Origin: Lutjanus erythropterus | Taxonomy: Eukaryota; Chordata; Actinopteri; Lutjaniformes; Lutjanidae | DNA length: 64,000 nt | Assembly: GCA_020091685.1 (NCBI GenBank) | Contig: CM034603.1 | Coordinates: forward strand, 25,822,298-25,886,297 | Direction: 5' to 3' | In this document: positions 10,751-22,984 of the stretch, piece after piece | Layout: every line of letters starts with the position of its first letter | Position numbering within the stretch: the stretch's first letter is position 1 | Translations under genes and position numbers: made by a program | Notes under the pieces: generated by a model | The model's input: only the letters and a program-made list of their open reading frames with translations | Databases searched by the model: none | Told to the model about the DNA's origin: nothing

Positions 10751-13700
10751 ATTAGTATAGGTTTGTTTAGCGTGGAGACATTAAGTAAGTGCTCTGTGAA
10801 AAGAGCAGTGTCTCAGCTTTAATCTCATCAGAGCTGCATGCTGATCACCAGTGATGGGGTTTTCCTGTGAATTTGTCACATTTGTCAGGGGAAAACATGA
10901 TGAAATTTGCTTCAGGATCAATCTGTCCTCTCCACTCCCTGATGTTATGGCAAAGAGCCAGAAGTCTCCCGCTCAGCGGCACGTGAACAGTCGCACATTG
11001 CATGGCAGGGTCAAAAACAGGAGGTTTCGGTCAGAGTTGTCTGTGCCTGTTTTTTAGCACGCCTGATTGAATCAAACAAGGTTCAGTGTCGTTAAATGTT
11101 GTGGCAAGCCCTAATCCTCTCACCTCTCTGCTTCCAAGACAGGAGAGCTTTAGTCTGCTCGCTGTCTGTAAAGGCGGACTACATTAGTGCCGGTCTTGGC
11201 TGAAAAGACTGCTTGTGTTTCAGGAGGTAGGCCTGGGTCTTTTTCCTCGATGCATGGAAATTCTTAAAACACTGGCACGACTTCAGGAAAACATTACCTG
11301 TGGCAGTGTTTGTGGTGAAGAGGGCACTGTGTGCCAGCCTTCAGTGGCCGCTTGGCCTGCAGGGAAGCCTGACAGAGTTACCTACTTAGGCTTTCCATGT
11401 GTGCCCACACCAGGCGCACTACTTGGCCAGCAGGAGATCCAAATTGCCTGTGGCGGTTCTGCTGGAAATAGAACCTACAGTGCTGCAGTCTTCTGAAATG
11501 CCTGTCATGTCTACAAAGACCAGAACTCAACCCCTGGATGGAATAATAACCACACATGTGACACTAAACATGTCAATCATCAGGGTCTGTGACTTCAGCA
11601 TGATTTTTGGGATTGTGTGTGCCAGACAGGATACAGCCTCAACTGCAGTCACAAGGTTCAGCTAAAGTCTGTTCATGAGTGAGGTTGAATTTTCAACAAA
11701 AATTACAATCAAGTACAATTTAGGCTTTATTTTTGTATCTCTTGCCATTGGTTTAATCAGTTATGATAACACTGTACTCTGTACACTGTACTATATTGTT
11801 TAATTCAATCAACAAACCCAGCTGGTCAGATGATAAGACTTGAAAACAACCTAGCTATATAAACTATCTAAACTTATACTAACTTAAACTCATTGCTATT
11901 ATCTAATCACTTTGAAACCAAAGTGAACACATCTGAGATGACTAATAATCCTTGAATGAACAAGAAAACTGTAGAACAACTACAATCAAAGTTGAACTAA
12001 GTCGATCTGTTTATATCTGTTGGCTTTGTTTATAACTTGTAAGCAATAATGACAGAGTGATGTTCCCTTCTTTACTCAAGATTGTCATTCTCATCTATCA
12101 CAAGGTGCAGGAAAGACACTGTTTACCTGTTTATAACAGACTAATCGTTCACACACACATTTTAACAGATCAAAGCCAAAATGATACTTTGCATGTCCAT
12201 GAGAGTCCACTAATGTCGATGAAACATAAATTTTATCATGAGAGGGCACAGACTGTCTGTGGCTTGTCTGCGAGGCCACTACACTACAACAAGCTATGCA
12301 ATAACATCTGCATCTGTGTGGAATGCATCCTCCAAGCGAAATAGTATTTAAACAACACTAATATACATCTGTGGTGTCCACAGCTGTCTGTGTATGCATT
12401 TATTTTGCAGTACATTCAGGCCTTGTGTCTCCTCAGTAAATCCAGTTGTCATTCCCAACATCCTGGCTGTTTTAACAGTGCTGCCATTGTTGCTCACCTA
12501 ACCTTACTGCAGCAAAGAGCTCTTCATTTTGCAGTAGTGTGCAGCTGCATTGTTGCCACCTCTATATGAATATAGTCCATAGATCTTTTACCATTTTCCC
12601 CTCCAAGACCAGGTAACAACTGTTAATTTTACTGACAAAGATGCAATGTTACTTATTGGTGCCACGGCTGAACGTCTGAAGAGATATTTCTGGCTGGCAG
12701 AGGATCAATCAAGAGGATACAATATGTGATTCCACAGATGCATGTCAGTCGTTGAACATTACATTTATACAGTTTAAGGTAATTTATCTTTCACATCTTT
12801 TCGTCTTTCACAATATCATTTATGTTTTTATTTGTTGACTTTTTTTTTTTTTACAATTCATCTTGTTTTTGTCATAAAAAGTAAATGGTGGTCATCAAAT
12901 ATTTGTTATTATTTTATGTTGATGAAATGACCACTGCTCAGGTAATCTGCTTTAAAGATTTCATCATGAGGTGACCTAACTAAAAGGGAGTTCATTGAGA
13001 AAATGGAAGTTTTAGCCACGACGGGTAGTGCAACGTGCAAAAAGGCTGCAGTACAGAAAACCCTAAGTGTAATGGATTGAGGTGTGTTTTAGTGCTTATG
13101 ACCTTTTTCAGTTGTAAAAGAAAGACTATCATGTCTCCTTGAAGTTCTAGGTGAGGACAGTTGATTATTAAATTAAATTCCCAGGTTGTCAAACACCCAT
13201 GTTTTTCGGTTGGAGGCTTGGTCCGAACCACCTGCGTTAAAGACTCCTGCTAGCTCTGATTGGTTGCTTTTGTTTGTGGATTCATGCAAATGCTTTTAAG
13301 AGCACTAAGAGGAACAGTTTCAGCAAATATGACATGTTTATGTTTTTGTAAAAAGTTACCTACTGACCCTTTAAAGTGTAAAAACTAAACAAATTCTGAT
13401 TACTGCTGTGATGTTTAAGGCCAGAGACCCACCCTGTCTTAGCCTAATTGTCTGGGTCATCTTCAAGACAGTAGAAGGGTGGAGGCAACAGAGGACTATC
13501 TGTCTGATGACTTAAACAGTGATTTGGCTCTGCAGTTAAGGGAGTGTCCATATACTCAATCACTACTGACCACCTGACCCCCCCACCCCCCCTCCACCTT
13601 CCACTGTCTGGCTGTCCGGCCCTGCTGGCAGCAGAACGCAGGATATTCTCAGCAGGAGATTCGCTGTTCTATTCACAGATTTCTGCTCCTCTGTAATTAC

Positions 13701-14520
13701 ATCCCCTCTACACACATCACACACAGTTTGGTTTATGATGAAAAAGATTTTTAAATTCTGTCACTATAGCATGTGGCGGTACAAAAGAGAAGAGTGTCAG
13801 TGTGACATGCCGCAGTAGCCTGATGAGGCCTGGCCTGTGGTATCCGGGTGGAGTACGGTGGCAAGTTGTGGATGGAAAGGTCTGTGTTCAATCTCAGAGA
13901 CAGAGGGAATAAAAGCGAGTGCTGGAGAAGAGGGAGGGAGGTAGAAGTTAGAGAGGCCAGGGAGGTGAGGGAGCGCAGCTGACAGGAGCTTCCTCTGGGT
14001 CCGGTGCCTGTTTTCCAAAGGAAGTGCAGGAGGCCTAATCTGTGGCCCCCAGAGGAGGGGGACCTGGTGGCCCCCGCTTATTGTCCATTTTATCATCTCA
14101 TGCTTTTGATGAGCCTTTCTCCATATGGATGGGGACTTATCATGAAAAAGACACACAGGAGACAGCCAGGAAGCCTGTACGTGTCATCAAAATGGATTAT
14201 TTCTTAAGAGATGCAAGAAAATATCCCGACACGACCACAATCCAGGCTGCAAATATGCATCTGAGTGCACACAAGCTTAAGTACAAATTAACTGCATATT
14301 TACTGCAGTTAACACAACAGATTCTTGTCAAGATTAGTGATGTAATCCTCACCAGAAGCTACGACTGCGCACACTTTTTCCCCATCTTGTGTGGCGTCTG
14401 AGAGGAAAAGTCAATCAGGGAAAACACTGTGGCTTGTGGGGTCAGGAAGTTGATGCAACCACTAGAGCCACAGTTTGTCAGGCTGTCACTTCATAATGAA
14501 AAGCTGAGGAAGTCATGCAC
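10751..14520. other. Non-coding interval, no gene seen
   Basis: Mostly unique AT-rich sequence. A perfect octamer motif ATGCAAAT lies at 13284-13291, shortly after an inverted CCAAT (attgg) at 13258-13262. This is a combination found in some vertebrate promoters, but no transcript is evident. Positions 13590-13700 and 13900-14100 are GC-richer and could be conserved non-coding sequence. Open frames at 11215-11665 and 13797-14400 overlap one another on different frames and strands and have no domain signature. Confidence 0.5.
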
Positions 14521-14528
14521 GCGCGCAC

Positions 14529-14561
<33 letters not shown>
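14521..14561. repeat. (CA)n microsatellite
   Basis: About 20 CA units, with GCGC and one ACGC interruption at the left end. Confidence 0.95.
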
Positions 14562-14664
14562 TGATTATCCACCAGATTCACGTTATCAAACGCAGAAAGG
14601 TAAACAGCAGTGAATCCTTCCACTCATTTCTGTTCTTCTTCACACTCCTTTACCTTCCTGTATA

Positions 14665-15458
14665 CAGAGCTGGCAAAAGTACACACACTTTTTACTCAAG
14701 TAGAAGTACAGATACTTGTGTATAAAAACAGCAGAAGTACTAATTCAACTTATTTACTCAAGTTAAGGCGTAGGCTATGAAATGTAATTAAAGTATAAGT
14801 GTCCCTACCAGCTGTCTCTGTGCAAAGCTAACTGAACTTCACCTTTCAAGTCTCCCTCTCTGTCTGTCTTTTAGGATGTTTATATTTTGACAAGTCTTTT
14901 AGTGGTTTTCTACTTGTTATGTCTTTTTTGTCTCATGTTGTTTTCTTCTTCTTACATCTTTTAGGCCATTTTTGTCTTGTTACGTCTCATGTCATTTTTG
15001 TCATGTTGATTTCGTTGGTAAGTCTTGTTACGTCTTGTTATATCCCTTTCATCATCTTACATAATTTTGTTTGTCTTGTGACATCTTTTAAGATGTTTTC
15101 ATCTTGTTTTGTCATTTTTGTCTTATGTTTTGGTCTTATGTCTTGTTACATTGATTTCATTTTTTATTTTTGTCTTGTTCATCTTTTCTCTGTCATTGTC
15201 CCAACCATTTAAGTTGCAATCAGTCTTGATGTTGGGTAGGTGGAACTTAATGATGCAAAATAAAAATAATCAATAATTCCCCTCAGATGAATTAAATTGC
15301 TTTGAAAATGTGAGTATAAAGTACATATATTTTGTGTTTAAATGTAAGGATTAAAAGTATAAAGTTGTCAGAAAAATACTCAAGTAAAGTAGAGATGCAT
15401 GAAAGCGCTATTTAAGTACAGTAATTAAGTATTTATACATAGTTCCTTCCCACCTCTG
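14665..15458 (-). mobile_element. hAT-like non-autonomous element (CAGAGGTGGG family), complete
   Basis: The element starts cagagctggcaaaagtacac and ends ttcccacctctg, so the family orientation is minus. It is flanked by 8-bp sequences cctgtata (14657-14664) and cctggata (15459-15466), which differ at one base. This is the expected hAT-type duplication. The ends carry the 'aagtaaaagta' motifs typical of this abundant fish family. No transposase frame is present. The interior (about 14880-15200) is a T-rich degenerate array of 'gtcttgttacgtctt/catttttgtc' words. Confidence 0.8.
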
Positions 15459-15466
15459 CCTGGATA

Positions 15467-17210
15467 TGAGACATTTGCTTTTATAAGACAGATATTAACA
15501 AGGTAGACTGTGTCTTTAGCCGCCTTTGACCACAATTAATACGTGCACTGTGAGGCATTGCATCAGATTCCCTACATCCTTCCACTCCTCCTACTCCTCG
15601 TGCTATTTTGGAGCTGTTAGACGCCCTCCCCCCTTTGTTCCCACTGATTAGGGGGTCTGGTGCAGGGAGTGGGCCCTGCAGCAGGGATGTCCGATGACCG
15701 GGACCCTTCCTCTGAGGGTTGCCAAGATACTCAGGTGTTTGCATAGACACACAGATATACATTTCCTCCTCCTTGTATCCCCCCACCTGCAACTGTAGTC
15801 ACATTCTGCTGCTGGAGCTATTATTGTCATCATCATCGCCATCATGACTATTATGACTAATGTTAACCTAACCACCATCTGTTGGGTGCTGTCACCACTA
15901 CAGCACTGGCTTGGCTGGAAGTCCGCTCCATTTGTTTTCAAGCTCTTCCCAAAGAAATGATGGGTGATTTTTAAGGAATGAAAAGACAACTGTTCCTTCT
16001 ATTACTCAACACTGGAAGCAGAAGCTGTGTGGATAGATTTTAGTAGATCGTCACACAACAGCGGGCTGTATATTTGTTGTCGCTGACTTACCTCTCATTG
16101 CGCAGCACAGGTCATCTACAGTGCAATGCTTTTCCATTTCTGTGGGTACTGTAGATGTTCCTGTAATCATCGTTATCGTTTGTGAGTGGACTCAACCAAG
16201 ACTTCGTGGCAACTGCTTCAGCCTGAGCAGTAAACATCCCGCCATACATCACCCTGTTTGGCCTTCCCATTCTTGCCTTGTTTCTACCTCCCACAGTGAC
16301 GACGAAGGCTGGACTATGGGGAGGACTTTTGCTGTCACTACCTTATTGTTAAGCCTTAACAAATGAGGACTTTCTGTTGTAGTTAAAGGTGAAATACTGC
16401 TGCGCATGTTGCAGCTCTTGTCTCCCTAACTGCTCAGCTATGCAGTCATATGTAAAACAATGATGTATAACAACATGTTCACAGTCAAGAAGAAACAAGA
16501 AAAAAAGAAAAGAAAAACTATTCATTAAATTGGTCATCAAGTTCAGTTTTTGTGTTGTTATAAAACCAAAAACAGAATAAAAAGTGAAAGAAGCTTCAAA
16601 AGTTAGCATGTATGGCTAACTTACTACTTGCTACTTACTTGCAGCCTTGCCTGATTTTCAAATACAAGTGGCATGTCACTATGTAAATATACTATTTTGT
16701 GGATTACATTATAAAAGTGCCTGTTCAGGACTGGAACCTCCACCCAAGATGCTTGTATATCAAAGTTTGGGGTAACAATAGTGACTATGTCCTTTCCTTT
16801 AGCCTATATGTTTTGTGGAAACCAGATAGCATTACGTTAGCCTCACTCATTGGTTGTTCCTCAGCCTGAAAAAGTGAAGCATACTGTTTGAAAATACAAT
16901 CACCGATTCATAAATCTAACCACATTCAAAGCTAATGCAAGCACCAATGTCATTTTATTATATTGTTTATTTATAATCTTGTAGCAATAGCTCAAGTAAT
17001 TTTAAAACTAATCAACAGACACATTAGAAACTAAGCTGGACATAGAGTTCAACCAACCAGTCCAACCAACTCAAAGAGTTTTAGTTTTAGCATTAACTTA
17101 CACTAGCTTGCTACGGCTAATAAAATCTAGTACCAACAAATTAGATGAGATTTTACATGACAAAATCAACACTTGTTGGCTCGAAAGAGGAAACTTGTTT
17201 CAGTTTACTT
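15467..17210. other. Non-coding interval, no gene seen
   Basis: The interval holds a short ATC-rich stretch (about 15820-15860) and otherwise unassigned sequence. Open frames are under 115 codons, and frames on opposite strands overlap one another. Confidence 0.5.
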
Positions 17211-17212
17211 TT

Positions 17213-17345
17213 GTTTGAACCCCGGCTCAGGCAGGTCCTTTCTGTGTGGAGTGTGCATGTTCTCCACAAGTTAACGTGGATTTCCGTCGGGTACTTCCAC
17301 CACCTGACCCCACCATCAAAAACATGTATGTTAGACACTCCTTTA
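17213..17345 (+). mobile_element. Pan-fish retroelement 3' segment relic
   Basis: The sequence 'ttctgtgtggagtgtgcatg' followed by ttctccacaagttaacgtgg, tttccgtcgggtacttccac and aaaaacatgtatgttag is a diverged copy of a segment found thousands of times in fish genomes, associated with non-LTR retroelement ends. The same consensus in inverse orientation underlies the repeat at 27.1 kb. A B-box-like word (gtttgaaccccggctc) precedes it, as in tRNA-derived SINEs, but no A box is visible. Confidence 0.6.
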
Positions 17346-17740
17346 AGCCTGGATTACACTTCCAAACAGATGCAGAAACAATTTCTGTTTATGTTACTTT
17401 CTGGAGTCTGCTTGGAGGATGCGTTACACACGTGTGCTGTAGATTGGCATCTACAGGATCAGTGTAGTGGCTGTGTGAACAAGTCTGCAAGGTCACAACA
17501 ATTTGGTGGTATGTGGATGTCCACACAGATCCTACTTGTTCACCTGCTGATGATGAAATTTCCATCCCACAGACTCAGACCCTTGTGGACCCTCGTGGAC
17601 GAATTAAGTGTAATACCAACTTTTGAACTGGAGTTGGCCCCCGGGTGCTGCACTGCTCCTAATAATTAAATGCAGAGGAATTATTTCACATTATATGTTG
17701 TACTTGTATGACTGTATATAACAAATAAAGGTGATTAAAC
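17346..17740 (+). mobile_element. Probable retroelement 3' tail with polyadenylation signal
   Basis: Near 17640-17735 the sequence 'gggtgctgcactgctcctaa', ttaaatgcagaggaattatttca and tgttgtacttgtatgactgt ends in aataaaggtga. This resembles LINE/SINE 3' ends in fish of the form CACTGCTCCT...AAATGCAGAGGA...AATAAAG. The portion from 17346 to 17620 is unassigned. A 174-codon plus-strand frame crosses the whole relic and is not a gene. Confidence 0.45.
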
Positions 17741-18654
17741 TGCTTTATGTGAAAATGAAGACTCTTAGCAAACGGCCCACTTTGTTTACAAGCTTTGTTC
17801 CCAGTCCAAGCCTAAAAGCACCCTCAAGGCCCCTCACAATCTACCCCTGTAGCACCATAACTGTCTCCCCCTTTCTCTCCCCTTCTATCTCTGTCTCTCA
17901 TGCACATGCATTCCTGCAATCAATGTCAAGCCTTTTCTCGCTCTCTGTAGCTATGCATCAGGCAGAATAGAGAGCTGACCTCAGCCCTTTTCAAAAGGAG
18001 CCTCTAATCCAGCCTTCTTAACTCGATTACAGAGTGTCAGAGGGATCAGAGAGTCCCTCTCACCTGTCATCCATCACAACGACGAGACACAACTCTGAGC
18101 CGTGGATTCCTGCCTGCCACCAGAAGGAGACAGCAGATGAGAGAGAGACATTAAAGGGAGCGTTAAGTAGTGTTTCATACCTCTCTACATGAGTGAGCAA
18201 TCACATATGTTTAACCTGTACAGTGTTTGTCTGGTTTATCGGTCCTTTTGTGCATTTCTGTGTTGATTTTTCTCCAGTCCAACACAAATAATGTTTGACA
18301 CACAGTAACTACCAAAAAATTAGTAAATCAGGAATCAATAATTGATCCCTGAATAACTCTAAATAGAAGACAAAGTAGATAAAGACAAGTTACTTTTTTA
18401 TCTCAAGCTACTTGCGAAGAGATTTCAAGATATCATGTTAATGATATGTGTGAATCTATATGGACCAATTCCTTAAAGATCTTTTCCTGATCTCACAATC
18501 AGCTGTTGAATCACACACACACCTAAACATCACAGATTCATTACTTATTACTCAACCACATGCAGTGGAAAGCAGATCCATAGTCAGGTAATCCTCATTG
18601 CCATGGAAACAAAGTTAAACAAATAGGTAACATTGTGAAACCAGTGCAGTTTAG
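17741..18654. other. Non-coding interval, nothing recognised
   Basis: Unique sequence with a pyrimidine-rich patch (17850-17900). No exon or repeat could be supported. Confidence 0.5.
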
Positions 18655-19160
18655 TCAGGATTAGGCAACAAAACTAATTGTTTAGGTTTAGGAGAAGATC
18701 ATGGTCTGGGCTAAAACAAGTAAACTACGTTTTACATGAGTGAAGCAAGTCACATGACACATGTAACTTAAAACTTTAAATAGTGTTTATTTTTGGTCAA
18801 CTTTTGGACACAATCCACCCCACCAACTCCATATGCAGACTTTTTTGCTCTTTATGCTACGTCACTTGACTTCCACAGAAGTTAATGGGAAGGACTGGCA
18901 TATCACCTGCACACAAACTTGGCCTACTGGTGTATGCAGAAAATACGCAATTTCACACTCGAGTCATTCGTACACAGAATGAAGAGAATGGGCTGTATCA
19001 TTACATAGATACTAGTCACTCTCCACAACACTCTGGCTCCACACATGATCATTCTGCTATTGGGGAAAAAAATGCGCTGCTTGGTTTATCTGTCTTTAAA
19101 CCAATGACAGTTATTTTGGACGGGATACAAAACTGGTAGCTGCAAACCCTGGTGTTAAAA
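18655..19160 (+). repeat. Dispersed 'TTTAGGTTTAGG' repeat relic
   Basis: Positions 18655-18780 (ggattaggcaacaaaact, tttaggtttaggagaagatcatgg, caagtcacatgacacatgta) share their word order with 47020-47165 (ggttaggtttaggcacc...). The downstream part, with 'ccatatgcagacttttttgc' and 'gaagttaatgggaaggactgg', also reads like a common fish repeat. Boundaries are uncertain. Confidence 0.45.
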
Positions 19161-20150
19161 TGGCTATGTCTGAGTCAGAGAAAGTGACTGTTTTCAGTGT
19201 GTGGGTTGTTTGCTTGGAGGTTGTTTCCTGTATGGATGGGGACTTTCAAACAGGAGATAGCAGATACGGAGTATGCTGCCTGAAAGAGGCACTCAATAGC
19301 CGACTCATACTCAGATACCCAGAGTCTATATCCTGTGAGTCAGACTACTGAGCAACTAACTAGCGCCAATTACAATCGACACTACTCAAAATATTATGTA
19401 CCTTATTGTAAGGTGTTACTAGTTAATCTTAGTTAAACTTGCATAGCATGCAAGAAACATTTAATTTTACTTTTCCCTGCAATTTTCTGTTTTCAGGAAT
19501 AAATTTGTTTGTCCTGAAACAAGGCAGGGTAAACTACTGTGCATTAGATTAAAATGCCATTGAAAACAGCCTAAATGCATTGATTTCTGTCAGAAATAGT
19601 TAGGAGAACCTCAACCACTGGCTGTTAGTTGTTATTTTGTTTGCATAAAACATTATTTGGTTAAAAAAAAATTGAAGAGTCCTCTGTGTACCACTAGAGG
19701 GAGTTTGAGTTTCACCACTGGTTCTCTTACTATGTTTTGGGAATCTAGGAATTAGTCAGTTGTGCAGTATATGAGTGTGTAACTTTATGTGATGTTAAGA
19801 AGACTTTTGAACAGTGTATTGTGCCCCTGCAGGGTGGGGACTCCCCGTTGAGACATTTCAGACATCGTCTCATGCCTTAATGGGTGGTTGTTTTTCCTTG
19901 CGGACTTGTAGAAGAGAAATGACCACCACTGGAGGCAGTGATGATGCCAATATTTCACCCTTGTTAACTCTCCCTCTCTTTCTCTTCCTTTCACTGGCTC
20001 TCTGGGCTGGCATGTTGTGTGAAGGCAGGAAGGAGCGGGATCCACCGGTGGCTCATTAAAAGCCATTAGGGAGCAGCACACAGACAGGATGCGGGCAGTG
20101 AATAGAGGAAAGCAGGGCAGGGCTGAGGACACTGTTACTCTCTCAACTCC
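19161..20150. other. Non-coding interval; CTCF-like word at 19691
   Basis: No gene was recognised. The word ccactagagggag (19691-19703) is one or two bases from the vertebrate CTCF core consensus. Open frames at 19785-20189 and 19814-20059 lie on opposite strands over the same bases. Confidence 0.45.
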
Positions 20151-20194
20151 CCCTCCACCTCCACCTCCACCTCCATCACACACACACACTCACA
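20151..20194. repeat. (CCACCT)n followed by (CA)n
   Basis: Several CCACCT hexamers run into an interrupted CA tract. Frames through here encode only poly-proline/glycine and threonine/histidine runs. A CTCG-repeat (ctcgctcgctcgc) lies near 20378. Confidence 0.9.
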
Positions 20195-20804
20195 CATTGT
20201 TATCTTCTCCACACAGCACTTCCTATGGCCCCACGCATATTCCAACGAGCCACTGCGCTCAGCTTTGCCAGCTCATGTCTCACACCCCTCTGACCTGCGT
20301 TTGTGACGAACAGGGCCGACGATAACACGTTCCTAACTCCGCTGCTTTCACTATCTCTCTGTCTGACACCTTATCTCTCGCTCGCTCGCTTTGTTTGTAC
20401 ATCTCTTTGCCCTTTCTCACCTCGGGCTCTACGTCTCTTTTGATAGTTGTCATCCTTTTGGCACAATGTGTACAGTGATGGACCGGAAAAGCCTCTATGA
20501 AAGCAAAGCAAGCTCCAGTACACAGCCTGGCGTACTGTCTGGGGCCTGTGGGTCACAAAGTTATTTAAAAAAGAATAAAAAGGCTGGGATCATGGCCCTG
20601 TGGCGTCAGACAGAAGCTCCACCTGATTGTGACCTGGGGCCAGGGAGGGTAGAGACAGGCTGTAGCACTGAATGGGTGAGATGAATAAACCTGGTATACA
20701 TATGCTTTAGTTAGGACTGCTCCAATGTTCAATCAATCAAACAACAATCAAAACTGATTCAAATACACCTACATTCTGCTGATGAGATCAGGTCCCTACT
20801 AGTA

Positions 20805-21216
20805 GTCATGGCCAAAAAAACTAAATCGCTGATACAAGTGTCCAAAATGGGTTTTCTCAGGAGGGTGACTGGGATCTCCCTTAAGGATAGGGTGAGAAGC
20901 TCAGTCATCCGTGAGGAACTCGGAGTAGAGCCGCTGCTCATTTGCGTAGAAAGGAGCCAGTTGAGGTGGTTGGGGATGCCACCTGGTCGCCCCCCTAGGG
21001 AGGTTTCCAGGCACATTAAGCTGGGATGAGGCCTTGGGGAAGACCGAGGACTAGGTGGAGGGATTATATCTCTACCCTGGCAGTGGGAATGCCTGGGGAT
21101 CCCCCCCGTCAGAGCTGGTCAATGTAGCCGGGGAAAAGGATGTCTGGTGTCCCCTGCTGGACCTGACCCGACTTTGTATAAGCAGCTGAAGATGGATGGA
21201 TGGATGGATGGATGGA
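20805..21216 (+). pseudogene. RTE/Rex3-like LINE, 5'-truncated C-terminal reverse-transcriptase relic
   Basis: The readable frame (about 20808-21029) encodes a stretch with MGFLRRVTGISLKDRVRSSV, REELGVEPLL and ERSQLRWLG, then PPGRPPREV. This is the familiar C-terminal region of teleost RTE-type (Rex3-like) ORF2. Relative to the family, the four residues normally between WLG and MPPGR are missing, an in-frame deletion. Stops follow at the GRRPRGRPRTRW region, whose degraded remains can be traced in nucleotides to about 21180. The copy ends directly in (GATG)n, as Rex3 copies do. It is a dead fragment lacking the endonuclease and most of the reverse transcriptase. The family name is from memory. 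Confidence 0.85.
21192..21216 (+). repeat. (GATG)n tail of the LINE
   Basis: About six GATG units abut the LINE 3' end. They are the retroelement's own tail rather than an independent microsatellite. Confidence 0.85.
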
Positions 21217-21308
21217 GTATTAGAGTATTTTTACATGTCATAAATAATGTTTGGAGGGAATCTAACTTCAACTGTTGCTTTTTTTGGTTTCAAATACTTG
21301 ATGATACA

Positions 21309-21420
21309 GAGAAGTGGTTTTCAAACTGGGGTCTGGGGACCAGCAGGGGTCCTTGAAGAGATTGTAAGGGTTCCCAGCAAAAAGAGTAATAGATTATTTT
21401 AACTCTTATCACTTTTTTAG
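21309..21420 (+). mobile_element. hAT-like terminus, truncated
   Basis: The sequence 'agtggttttcaaactggggt', ctggggaccagcaggggtcc and ttcccagcaaaaagag matches the general pattern of the AGTGGTTyTCAAAC ends of vertebrate hAT-type elements. No matching opposite terminus was found downstream to 22 kb. Confidence 0.5.
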
Positions 21421-22980
21421 AAGTTGAAATAACTAAGGAAGAGCTATGGCTGGCCCTATTGATTTATTGGTTGCTCTCCCCTGAGAAAATACCCTGCTGA
21501 CTATATGTTAGCCAGCTAACTAGCAAGCTAGCTAAGACTCATTCATGTGGTAGCATAACATAAGGCAATACTGTGCAATTTGATGCATACATGACAACTT
21601 GTGCATTGTTTGGAAGCATATGAGGAGAATTTTCTCATCTGTCATCCATCAGGGATGAAGAAAAGTTGCCAAGTTGAAATACTTGCTTCTAATACAGCAA
21701 GACTACAGCTACGGTGTCCTCCTTGTATTATTTTGGCCGATAACTTGTGTTATTGTTTGCCCATTTCATGTTAATTAGAGTTTGAATTAATGCTGAATGT
21801 TTGCCGAATGAGTAAGTATCTGCTTACGAGTTGTAACAAATCAATAAAAATCTTTTAGGAGTAGATGTTTATAACTAAAACTAAACTGAGCAATCACAAA
21901 AACAAAACAGTGCAAATTACAATGTTGTGCTCGCCTTGCACTCCTGCAGTGTTCCTGCAGCCTGCTTGAGCTTCCTCAAATCTGGAGAGGAGGGGGTTGT
22001 GGGAAACAACTTGCTTCTGTACGTATATCCCCTGTATTTGTAAGCTAATTTCTCTCTTCCTACACGCATCAATGTATCAGGCTGTGTTTTCTGCAACCAC
22101 ACACTTTCTAACTGCCTCCTGGCCTCTCTTTTCCTCAGCTGGATCCTTACCCAGGAAAGTGTCAGAATATCAGACAAACCTAACAAATCAAACTAAAGTT
22201 AATGTCAGTCAGTTTCAAAAACATAAACAGCGCTCTCCGGCAGAAACATGATGTTCTGCAGGTGTTGCAGAGCAATCAAGGAATGTGTCTTTAATGTGTT
22301 ACCCCAGGAGAGCGCGAGGACTAATCACCATGTCACTTACATAATGAAACACCCTCTATTGTCTTCACTTTCCGTGTCTCTTTTTTTGTTAACCACATTA
22401 TTGCATCGACTCACTGACATGCTGTAGAACCTCTACTTCCAGTAATTAGAAACTCTGAGGACTCTAAGTCACTTGACACCATTGACCCTGTTAGTCTCTG
22501 GAAACTCTTCTGTTACACTTCACTCCAACATGGAGTTAAGAGCCACACTGGCACTGTTTAGACAAAAAAGGCTGGCTGTGGTTAGTAGTGGAATGGCTGG
22601 GCTGTCCCTTGCCAAAGACAAATATAAATATAGCAGTGTCATTATCTGCGGCAGTTAACCAGGATCATTTTTCTCTCCTGCTTGCACGTGCTGCTTCCAG
22701 GTGTTGCCATAGCGAGTAATCCTTGTTTTCTCAACTGCGGGCTCTCACTGACAGAAGTTCCACACTGGAGTTTGCAGGGTTTAGGAAAATCAAATGGAGG
22801 GCAATCACAGTGTTTGACGAGCCAAAGTTTGCTAACCTCAGTGGTTGTTTGGTGCTGATTGCTCGTGTGCAGAATGTAAGAGCTTATGATGTGTTCACAC
22901 TTACTTTAGGGCAGGTGTGTGAGGTGTAATATGAAAAAAAATGGCCAACTGACAAATTTCAAAAATTAATTATAGGATGT
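21421..22980. other. Non-coding interval, nothing recognised
   Basis: Unique sequence with a 'gttagccagctaactagcaagctagctaa' patch near 21505-21535. Open frames are under 90 codons, and none has splice context or domain homology. Confidence 0.5.
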
Positions 22981-22984
22981 TTGT

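Noticed and set aside
17205-17230. tRNA B-box-like word
   Set aside because: No A box at the right distance and no cloverleaf; better explained as an eroded SINE/LINE end.
17145-17669. 174-codon open frame, the longest in the window
   Set aside because: It runs through a recognisable retroelement 3' segment and tail, and its peptide is just the translation of that repeat; no domain.
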